Of a DNA stretch of 5,345 bases, positions 1 through 5,345 are shown piece by piece. The notes beneath the pieces are model-generated. The model saw only the letters and a program-made list of their open reading frames with translations, did no database searches and was not told the origin of the DNA. Position numbers and translations under genes: made by a program. The stretch's first letter is position 1, and each line of letters opens with the position of its first letter. The DNA comes from Desulfobacterales bacterium. GTDB lineage: Bacteria; Desulfobacterota; Desulfobacteria; Desulfobacterales; DAOWNP01. The stretch covers positions 1-5,345 of the forward strand of contig JASFBI010000165.1 of NCBI GenBank assembly GCA_030149595.1, given 5' to 3'.

Positions 1-28
1 GAGAATTGGATAAAGAATAACCATGCTC

Positions 29-49
29 CGGCTATGCCGAGCCGTTTTT
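29..49 (+). terminator. Probable intrinsic terminator of an unseen upstream gene
   Basis: A 5-bp GC-rich stem (CGGCT at 29-33 pairing with AGCCG at 40-44, loop 34-39) is followed at once by five T residues (45-49), the usual layout of a Rho-independent terminator read on the + strand. An alternative pairing of GCTCCGGC with GCCGAGC, with one bulge, uses the same bases. The opposite strand has no T-tract after the hairpin, so it should act in one direction. An upstream + strand gene could end at the TAA at 18-20 (frame reading ELDKE then stop) or at the TAA at 11-13, but too little is visible to call that gene. Confidence 0.55.
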
Positions 50-97
50 GAAAGTAATTTTATGCTTATCTCTTAACAGCAGGGATCTTTATTATAA

Positions 98-102
98 AAG
101 GA
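98..102 (+). promoter_or_regulatory. Ribosome binding site that favours the second ATG of the peptidase gene
   Basis: AAGGA at 98-102 is the only good Shine-Dalgarno match ahead of the peptidase gene. It lies 1 base from the ATG at 104, too close for normal initiation, and 7 bases from the in-frame ATG at 110, which is a normal spacing. I therefore take 110 as the likelier start. No convincing -35/-10 promoter pair was found between the terminator and this site. TATGCT at 61-66 resembles a -10 box but lacks a matching -35. Confidence 0.6.
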
Positions 103-109
103 TATGAAG

Positions 110-1894
110 ATGAAAAAGTATGCAAGGTCATGGAATTTAGATAATCTGTTTCCCGGTGTTAATTCAAAGGAGTTTAAAAAAGCTTTTAAAAATATAGAGT
201 ATGGAGTTAGTGATTTAGTAAATGAGTGTAATAAACTGCCTGATATAAATGATGAAAAAGAAGTAGCTTTAAAATGGGAAAACTTTTTTAAAAAACTGGA
301 AAATTTTAAACAGGAGAGCGGATTAATAGCAGGTTATGTTAATAACAAAATAAGTGAGGATGTTGAAAATGAAAAACTAATGGTTTTAATGGCAAAACTT
401 AGCAGTGTACTGATTAAAGCAGCTCCTGTGGAAATAAGGGTCTTGTCAAAATTAAAAAGATGTAAAAAAGAGAATTACAGGTTATTTTTAAATAATTCAG
501 AATATTTAAAAAAAATAAAATTTAGTATTGATGAAAGTAAAAGACATTCAAAGTTTTTAATGGATGAAAAAAGAGAGAAACTTGCAGCTGATCTTTCTAT
601 GGATGGAATACATGCCTGGGGTAGATTGTATGATAGAATATCCGGAAAACTAAAAGTAAAATTAATGGAAAAAGGCAGTGTAGTAAAAAAATCTATCGGT
701 CAGGTTAGATATGATTCAAACAACAGGAGTATAAGGCAAAATGAGTTTTTTGCTTCTCTTAAATCATGGGATACAGTAAAAGGTACATGTGCTGACGCAT
801 TAAACCATATTGCAGGAACAAGGTTGACATTGTATAAAGAAAAGGGGTTTAAACACTTTTTAGATGAATCTTTATTAAAAAACAGATTAAAAAGAGAAAG
901 CCTTGATTCCATGTGGAGTGCAGTCTCTGAAAGAAAATCAATGTTTACTCCCTTTTTTGAAATTAAAGCTAAAATCATGGGAGTTAAAAAATTAAGCTGG
1001 TATGATGTTTCTGCTCCCGTAGTTTCAGGTAAAATAAATTTTGATTATGCAGTGGATACAATTATAAAAGAGTATGGGAATTTCAACCCTGAGATGGGTG
1101 ATTTTGTTAAATGGTGTATAGACAGTAAATTTATAGAATCAGAAAACCGGTCGGGAAAAAGAGCAGGGGCATACTGCATGGAAATTTTTAAAAAAAAACA
1201 ACCCTGTATATTTATGACATTTACAGATAACTACACATCAATGAGCATACTGGCCCATGAATTAGGCCATGCTTATCACAACTATATTTTAAAAAATGAG
1301 CCTCTGTTTTTAAGAAAATACCCAATGGGTCTTGCAGAAACAGCGAGTATTTTTGGCGAAGCCATAGTGGGAGATTATTTATTAAAAAATGCACAAACGA
1401 ATAATGAAAAAACAGCCATGCTTGACAAAAGGATTTCAGATGCTGTTCTGATGTTAATGAACATTCATTCACGATTTATATTTGAGTGTAATTTTTATGA
1501 AAAAAGAAGTTATGGAGAATTAACACCTGATCAGCTGACTGGATTAATGGTTAATGCTCAAAAAGAAGCATATTGCGGGTTGTTAGAAGATTATGACCCT
1601 CTGTTCTGGGCATCTAAGCACCATTTTTATATGTCAGCTCTCTCTTTTTATAACTTTCCCTATACTTTCGGATATCTGTTCAGCAATGCTCTATTTAAAA
1701 TATATAAAGAACAGGGAACAGAGTTTGTAAAAACATATAATAAAATTCTTGTTGCCACAGGATCCATGAATACAGAAGAGATAGTATTTGATAATTTAGG
1801 TGCAGATATTACAAAAAAGGGTTTCTGGAATAAAAGCCTTGATTTGATTGAAGAAGATATCAATCATTTTATAAAAATAACCGGTAAAAAATAA
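110..1894 (+). CDS. pepF: Oligoendopeptidase, PepF/M3 family zinc metallopeptidase
   Basis: This is a probable cytosolic zinc endopeptidase that cleaves short peptides. It has 594 residues from ATG 110, or 596 from ATG 104, close to the roughly 600 usual for PepF-type M3 enzymes. In the 596-residue numbering, the zinc motif HELGH is at 385-389 (H385 and H389 ligands, E386 catalytic) within HELGHAYH. The third ligand is probably E412 in ETASIFGE, 23 residues after the second histidine, as in the M3 family. The C-terminal segment HHFYMSALSFYNFPYTFGY (505-523) matches the conserved substrate-side region of the PepF/M3 group. The N-terminal half is helical, lysine-rich and less recognisable. I see no signal peptide or membrane segment. 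The gene has its own Shine-Dalgarno, follows a terminator and converges on coaX, so it is probably transcribed alone. The first half is noticeably more AT-rich than the zinc-site region. Family assignment is firm; the natural substrate is unknown. Confidence 0.93.
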   Translation: MKKYARSWNLDNLFPGVNSKEFKKAFKNIEYGVSDLVNECNKLPDINDEKEVALKWENFFKKLENFKQESGLIAGYVNNKISEDVENEKLMVLMAKLSSVLIKAAPVEIRVLSKLKRCKKENYRLFLNNSEYLKKIKFSIDESKRHSKFLMDEKREKLAADLSMDGIHAWGRLYDRISGKLKVKLMEKGSVVKKSIGQVRYDSNNRSIRQNEFFASLKSWDTVKGTCADALNHIAGTRLTLYKEKGFKHFLDESLLKNRLKRESLDSMWSAVSERKSMFTPFFEIKAKIMGVKKLSWYDVSAPVVSGKINFDYAVDTIIKEYGNFNPEMGDFVKWCIDSKFIESENRSGKRAGAYCMEIFKKKQPCIFMTFTDNYTSMSILAHELGHAYHNYILKNEPLFLRKYPMGLAETASIFGEAIVGDYLLKNAQTNNEKTAMLDKRISDAVLMLMNIHSRFIFECNFYEKRSYGELTPDQLTGLMVNAQKEAYCGLLEDYDPLFWASKHHFYMSALSFYNFPYTFGYLFSNALFKIYKEQGTEFVKTYNKILVATGSMNTEEIVFDNLGADITKKGFWNKSLDLIEEDINHFIKITGKK

Positions 1895-1994
1895 ACAGAC
1901 TCTATCTGGATGATTTGTTTTAGTCCTTAATTTTTATTCCATAAAAGCCTGTTTTTAATATTTTTAAGTTTTTATTATTAAACATGGTATCCGT
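1895..1994. other. AT-rich intergenic gap between convergent genes
   Basis: These 100 bases separate the stop of the peptidase gene from the stop of coaX, so transcription must end here from both sides. I found only weak hairpins. CAGA (1896-1899) pairs with TCTG (1905-1908). TAAAC (about 1979-1983) pairs with GTTTA (1993-1997, overlapping the coaX stop), with a GG/CC inner pair and a 2-base bulge, followed on the + strand by TTCTGTTTTT. Several T-runs (1931-1935, 1951-1956, 1961-1965, 1969-1973) occur without a strong stem before them. No gene, RNA or clear bidirectional terminator is supported. Confidence 0.4.
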
Positions 1995-2762
1995 TTATTC
2001 TGTTTTTAAACTTATCAGCCTTAAACCTTCTAAGGTAAGATCAGGTTCTATAAAATCTATTGAGGCGGATGCATCTTTTATTAAACCTGCAAGACCTCCT
2101 GTGGCAATTACTTTTGGAGTTGTTTTCATCTCCTTTGCCATAAGTAAAATCATTCCGTCAACCATTGCTGCACTGCCATATATTATACCTGACTTTATAC
2201 TATCCTCTGTATTTTTTCCAATTACAGAAGGAGGTGCTTTTAAAAGCTCTACCCTGGGCAGTTTGGAGGCGTAAGAAAACAGTGCTTCAGCTGAAATCAT
2301 TATACCCGGCAGTATGGCACCGCCGAGATATTCTCCTTTTTCTGAAACAGCGTCAAATGTTGTGGCTGTACCAAAATCTATAATAATAAGACTTGATTTA
2401 TGTTTTTCATAGGCACAAACAGCATTTACAATCCTGTCTGCACCAACTTCAGATGGATTATCGTACAATACAGGCATATCTTTATAGGTTTTTGCATTTA
2501 CCCATGCAGGTTCTTTTTTTAAATATTTTATACAAAAACTGTTAAATGGACGTGCAACCGGAGGAACAACACAAGATATTATTATTTTGTCTATATCCTG
2601 CTCTTTTATATCTGCCTGTATGAACAGACCTTTAAAAAGTATATAAAACTCATCATCTGTTCTGTTTTTTTCTGTACGAATCCGCCATGTTTTAATTTTT
2701 ACGGTTTTATCAAAAAGACCTATTACAGTATTTGTATTTCCCACATCTATTACAAGAAGCAT
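1995..2762 (-). CDS. coaX: Type III pantothenate kinase
   Basis: CoaX phosphorylates pantothenate with ATP to 4'-phosphopantothenate, the first step of coenzyme A synthesis, in the cytosol. The 255 residues match the usual family length. Visible ASKHA-type motifs are the N-terminal phosphate loop DVGNTNT (6-12, with D6), TDDEF (35-39), PSEVGADRIVNAV (103-115, D109 being the expected catalytic base), the second phosphate and cation motif DFGTATTFD (129-137), GGAILPG (147-153) and the late glycine loop ATGGLAG (220-226). The start is supported by AAAGG 8 bases upstream. It lies 99 bases downstream of folP on the same strand and is probably the last gene of the ftsH-folP-coaX group, unless the element in the spacer interrupts transcription. 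Type III kinases are generally not inhibited by CoA, a family property that is not visible here. The reading frame is intact. Confidence 0.96.
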   Translation of the reverse strand: MLLVIDVGNTNTVIGLFDKTVKIKTWRIRTEKNRTDDEFYILFKGLFIQADIKEQDIDKIIISCVVPPVARPFNSFCIKYLKKEPAWVNAKTYKDMPVLYDNPSEVGADRIVNAVCAYEKHKSSLIIIDFGTATTFDAVSEKGEYLGGAILPGIMISAEALFSYASKLPRVELLKAPPSVIGKNTEDSIKSGIIYGSAAMVDGMILLMAKEMKTTPKVIATGGLAGLIKDASASIDFIEPDLTLEGLRLISLKTE

Positions 2763-2770
2763 TTAAAATA

Positions 2771-2775
2771 CCTTT
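2771..2775 (-). promoter_or_regulatory. Ribosome binding site of coaX
   Basis: On the minus strand AAAGG ends 8 bases before the coaX ATG (2760-2762), which fixes that start. The nearest -10-like hexamer (TATAAC, complement of 2781-2786) would put the transcript start inside this site and has no -35 at proper spacing, so a dedicated coaX promoter is not supported here. Confidence 0.6.
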
Positions 2776-2782
2776 GGTTTGT

Positions 2783-2861
2783 TATACAGGCTGTTAAAAA
2801 ACCCGAATTTGTCCAATCGTCTTGAACTTGAAGAAATTTTCATTCTGTAACAGTCTGTATA
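2783..2861. repeat. Short element with terminal inverted repeats (MITE-like) between folP and coaX
   Basis: TATACAGGCTGTTA (2783-2796) and TAACAGTCTGTATA (2848-2861) are inverted copies with a single mismatch in 14 bases. Allowing 3 mismatches, the arms extend to 19 bases. The outer TATA at each end is self-complementary, so it can also be read as a target-site duplication flanking a 71-base core (2787-2857) that begins CAGGCTGTTA and ends with the complement of CAGACTGTTA. The right end abuts the folP stop codon (2862-2864). The interior has no open reading frame of note and includes a tandem CTTGAA pair (2821-2832). The size and layout fit a non-autonomous miniature transposable element or a decayed insertion-sequence end. 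A long-loop RNA hairpin is the alternative. One copy in one window cannot prove mobility. Confidence 0.45.
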
Positions 2862-3743
2862 TTAAGCACATTTAACAGCATCGATAATTTTTGTTGTTGT
2901 AATGGTGTCTGCTATATTATGAACCCTTACAATATGAGCCCCGTTAAGAATTGATGCAGAAACAGCGGCCTGGGTTCCTGTTTCAACAGCAAAAGAGCAG
3001 GATTTTGTTTTATCTTTATCCTGTTTTTGTAAAATATTTTTTATAAAAGCTTTTCTTGAAGGTCCCACAAGAATTGGCAGATTAAGGAAATTAAATTTAT
3101 CTATATTGTTAATAATTTGCAAATTGTGGTCAAAGCTTTTTCCAAACCCTATTCCAGGATCTATAATAATTTTAGATCTATCTATATTTTTTTCCACAGC
3201 TTTTTTTACAGCATCTTCGAGAAACAGGCAGACCTCTTTAACGAGGTTTTCATAACTTGGCAGGACCTGCATTGTTTTAGGTTTGCCCTTGATATGCATT
3301 AATATAACTGCCGTGCCGTGTTTTGCAGCAATATCAGCCATTTTTGAATCAAATGTAAAAGCTGAAATATCATTTATAACAGATGCGCCGGCAAAGACTG
3401 CCTCTTCTGCTACTCTGGCTTTTGTAGTATCTATTGAGATGGGGATTGATATATGTTTGGCCAGTTCTTTTATTACAGGAATAACTCTGGCTATCTCATC
3501 TTTTTCTGATACAGACTCTGAAAAAGGTCTTGTTGATTCACCTCCAATATCAATAATATCTGCTCCTTCATCAGCCATTTTAATTCCACGGGCAATGGCT
3601 GATGAAGGATTAATATACCTGCCTCCATCTGAAAAGGAGTCTGGTGTAACATTTAGAACTCCCATGACGCAGGTTTTTTCACCAAGCTTAAGATGATGCC
3701 CTTTAAAGAAAATATTATGTGATTTTATTTTCTTCACTATCAT
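2862..3743 (-). CDS. folP: Dihydropteroate synthase
   Basis: FolP condenses 6-hydroxymethyl-7,8-dihydropterin diphosphate with 4-aminobenzoate to give 7,8-dihydropteroate in folate synthesis; the family is the target of sulfonamides. The 293 residues form a TIM-barrel enzyme slightly longer than many homologues because of about 20 extra N-terminal residues. Conserved segments appear in order: [14 protein letters not shown] (28-41), [12 protein letters not shown] (62-73), ISIDTTKA (102-109), SVINDISAF (121-129), [12 protein letters not shown] (148-159), [11 protein letters not shown] (192-202), GPSRKAFI (227-234) and IVRVHNI (271-277). The last usually reads RVHD, so N276 is a departure; R273 and H275 are kept. 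The start overlaps the end of ftsH by 29 bases. AGGA at 3752-3755 is 8 bases before this ATG, but a second AGGA at 3744-3747 is 6 bases before a GTG at 3735-3737, so initiation two codons later is possible. Function is confident. Confidence 0.96.
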   Translation of the reverse strand: MIVKKIKSHNIFFKGHHLKLGEKTCVMGVLNVTPDSFSDGGRYINPSSAIARGIKMADEGADIIDIGGESTRPFSESVSEKDEIARVIPVIKELAKHISIPISIDTTKARVAEEAVFAGASVINDISAFTFDSKMADIAAKHGTAVILMHIKGKPKTMQVLPSYENLVKEVCLFLEDAVKKAVEKNIDRSKIIIDPGIGFGKSFDHNLQIINNIDKFNFLNLPILVGPSRKAFIKNILQKQDKDKTKSCSFAVETGTQAAVSASILNGAHIVRVHNIADTITTTKIIDAVKCA

Positions 3744-5345
3744 TCCTGTTATCCTGATCTTTCTCTTTTTTGTCCTCTGAAAAAGAAGGACCAGACATAG
3801 ATGAAAATGTCATGTCTGGTCTCATGCTAATTATCAAATCATCTAATTCCTTTCCAAGAACTGTCTCTTTATCCAGCAAAAGATCCGCAAGTTTATGCAG
3901 AATATCAATATTTTCAGATAAAAGTTTTTCGGCACGAACATAGCTTTCCTTAATTATCCTGCTAACTTCAGAATCAATCAGCTTTGCTGTTTCTTCAGAA
4001 CAATCCTTTGGTTTTGTAATTTCTCTTCCTAAGAAAATCTGGTCTTCGCTTTGGGAAAAAGACAAGGGGCCTAATGCATCACTCATGCCCCAGTTCCGCA
4101 CCATTTTTTGGGCAAGTTCTGTGGCCTGTTTTATATCGTTTGAAGCACCTGTGCTTATTCTGTTAAATATAAGCTGTTCTGCAGCCCGGCCTCCAAAAGC
4201 GACAGAGAGGTCATTTTCAAGCTGATCTTTAAATTTGAAATCTCTCTCTTCAGGTAAAAACCAGGTTATTCCGGCAGCTTTTCCCCTTGGAATAATTGTT
4301 ATCTTGTTTACTGCATCTGTTTCAGGAAGAAAGCGGGCTACTAAAGCATGTCCTCCTTCATGGTATGCAGTAATTTTTCTGTCTTCTTCTCTAATAACTT
4401 TTGATTTACGTTCAAGGCCCATATAAACTTTATCTTTAGCCTCTTCAAAATCTTTCATCCGGACTTTTTCCTGATTTGTTTTTGCAGCAAGAAGTGCGGC
4501 TTCATTTACTATGTTTTCAAGGTCTGCTCCTGAAAATCCTGGAGTACCTTTAGCAAGAACAAGGGCATTAACATCAGAATCTATTGGTGTTTTTTTCATA
4601 TGAACCAGAAATATTTTTTCACGTCCCCTTATATCCGGTAAAGAAACAAACACCTGTCTGTCAAATCGTCCTGGTCTGAGAAGAGCAGGGTCTAATACAT
4701 CCGGTCTGTTTGTAGCTGCAATAAGAATAACGCCTTCGTTTGATGTAAAACCATCCATCTCCACAAGCAGTTGGTTAAGAGTCTGCTCTCTTTCATCGTG
4801 TCCTCCTCCAAGACCTGCACCCCTATGTCTTCCCACAGCATCTATTTCATCTATAAAAATTATACAGGGTGCATTTTTTTTACCCTGGGTAAAAAGATCT
4901 CTTACTCTTGATGCTCCAACACCCACAAACATTTCAACAAAATCAGATCCGCTGATACTAAAAAAAGGAACATCTGCTTCTCCTGAGATAGCTCTGGCAA
5001 GAAGGGTTTTGCCTGTACCGGGAGAACCCATTAATAAAACACCCTTTGGTATTCTTCCTCCTAAGCGTGTGAATTTTTTCGGGTTCTTTAAAAAGTTAAT
5101 TATCTCTTCTAACTCTTCCTTTGCTTCTTCTATGCCTGCAACATCTTTAAAGGTAACCTTTTCTGCCTGGTCAGATAAAAGCTTGGCCCTGCTTTTTCCA
5201 AAAGAGAGGGCTTTGCCTCCTCCCCCCTGCATCTGTTTCATAAAAAAAACCCATACTGCTATAAGAAGTATCATTGGAACCCAGGATACGAGTACAGAAA
5301 TAAGCCAGGGTGTTTCCTGGGGAGGTTTTGCTTTTATAGCAACCC
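3715..5345 (-). CDS. ftsH: ATP-dependent zinc metalloprotease FtsH (N-terminus outside window)
   Basis: FtsH is a membrane-anchored AAA+ protease that extracts and degrades membrane and short-lived cytosolic proteins. The frame stays open to the right edge, giving 542 visible residues; the first membrane segment and the periplasmic domain, roughly the first hundred residues, are missing. The ATG at 5274 is internal, because the codons before it ([18 protein letters not shown]) continue the family pattern into the second membrane segment and then QMQGGGG. Numbering from that ATG: Walker A GSPGTGKT (83-90), pore loop FVG (116-118), Walker B IIFIDEID (138-145), second region of homology with arginine fingers within 184-206 ([10 protein letters not shown]), zinc site HEGGH (305-309) where the family usually has HEAGH, and D380 in GASNDI as probable third ligand. 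The C-terminus ends in a charged tail rich in D, E, K and N. It overlaps folP by 29 bases, the conserved ftsH-folP pairing. The promoter is not visible. Confidence 0.97.
   Translation of the reverse strand, partial: VAIKAKPPQETPWLISVLVSWVPMILLIAVWVFFMKQMQGGGGKALSFGKSRAKLLSDQAEKVTFKDVAGIEEAKEELEEIINFLKNPKKFTRLGGRIPKGVLLMGSPGTGKTLLARAISGEADVPFFSISGSDFVEMFVGVGASRVRDLFTQGKKNAPCIIFIDEIDAVGRHRGAGLGGGHDEREQTLNQLLVEMDGFTSNEGVILIAATNRPDVLDPALLRPGRFDRQVFVSLPDIRGREKIFLVHMKKTPIDSDVNALVLAKGTPGFSGADLENIVNEAALLAAKTNQEKVRMKDFEEAKDKVYMGLERKSKVIREEDRKITAYHEGGHALVARFLPETDAVNKITIIPRGKAAGITWFLPEERDFKFKDQLENDLSVAFGGRAAEQLIFNRISTGASNDIKQATELAQKMVRNWGMSDALGPLSFSQSEDQIFLGREITKPKDCSEETAKLIDSEVSRIIKESYVRAEKLLSENIDILHKLADLLLDKETVLGKELDDLIISMRPDMTFSSMSGPSFSEDKKEKDQDNRNDSEENKIT
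3744..3755 (-). promoter_or_regulatory. Tandem Shine-Dalgarno sites for folP inside the ftsH 3' end
   Basis: Two AGGA cores lie in the last codons of ftsH on the minus strand, at 3752-3755 and 3744-3747. The first is 8 bases before the folP ATG (3741-3743). The second touches that ATG but is 6 bases before the in-frame GTG (3735-3737). They imply that folP is translated from the ftsH message, either by coupling or by independent re-initiation. The choice of start changes the protein by only two residues. Confidence 0.5.

Noticed and set aside
3..20. 3' end of an upstream gene (frame reading ELDKE then TAA)
   Set aside because: Only five codons are visible and another frame also stops at 11-13, so neither gene nor frame can be established.
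700..1863. Three minus-strand open frames inside the peptidase gene
   Set aside because: They are antisense shadows of an intact M3 peptidase frame and have no motif or convincing start signal.
1979..1997. Hairpin at the coaX stop as a bidirectional terminator
   Set aside because: The stem is short and bulged, with an interrupted T-run on one strand and none on the other; kept only as a note under the intergenic gap.
1984..2274. 96-codon open frame on the + strand
   Set aside because: It is antisense to the 3' part of coaX, without a clear ribosome site or known motifs.
2781..2786. TATAAC as a -10 box for coaX
   Set aside because: No -35 hexamer lies at 16-18 bases, and the implied start would fall inside the ribosome binding site.
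3283..3696. 137-codon open frame on the + strand
   Set aside because: It lies wholly antisense to folP, which has full family motifs; the translation looks like low-complexity shadow sequence with no recognisable domain.
5272..5274. ATG at 5274 as the ftsH start
   Set aside because: The frame stays open to the window edge and the preceding codons match the FtsH region leading into its second membrane segment, so the true start is outside.

Overview
This window is AT-rich bacterial chromosome holding four protein genes, three of them housekeeping genes. One gene reads on the + strand: an M3-family oligoendopeptidase (PepF type). It converges on a minus-strand group that reads, in transcription order, ftsH (5' end outside the window), folP and coaX. 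I see no rRNA, tRNA, CRISPR, phage gene or complete insertion sequence.

Layout. Bases 1-103 hold a probable intrinsic terminator for an unseen upstream + strand gene and the ribosome binding site of the peptidase. The peptidase fills about 104-1894. A 100-base AT-rich gap (1895-1994) separates the two convergent genes. coaX (type III pantothenate kinase) is at 1995-2762. A 99-base spacer (2763-2861) contains a short element with terminal inverted repeats. folP (dihydropteroate synthase) is at 2862-3743. ftsH (membrane AAA+ zinc protease) runs from 3715 off the right edge and overlaps folP by 29 bases.

How the genes relate. The ftsH-folP pair is widely conserved in bacteria and probably co-transcribed here, as the overlap suggests. 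FolP makes the folate precursor 7,8-dihydropteroate, and CoaX carries out the first step of coenzyme A synthesis from pantothenate. The two kinds of cofactor gene sit behind a protein quality-control gene and share no pathway that I can see. The cytosolic oligopeptidase could degrade peptides such as those released by ATP-dependent proteases like FtsH, but its opposite orientation gives no evidence of co-regulation.

Organism. The FtsH and FolP sequences look to me like those of Desulfobacterota, possibly an AT-rich member of the Desulfobacterales. This is an impression from sequence style and gene order, not a computed placement. No previously undescribed biological system is evident. The most interesting non-coding item is the short inverted-repeat element between folP and coaX.
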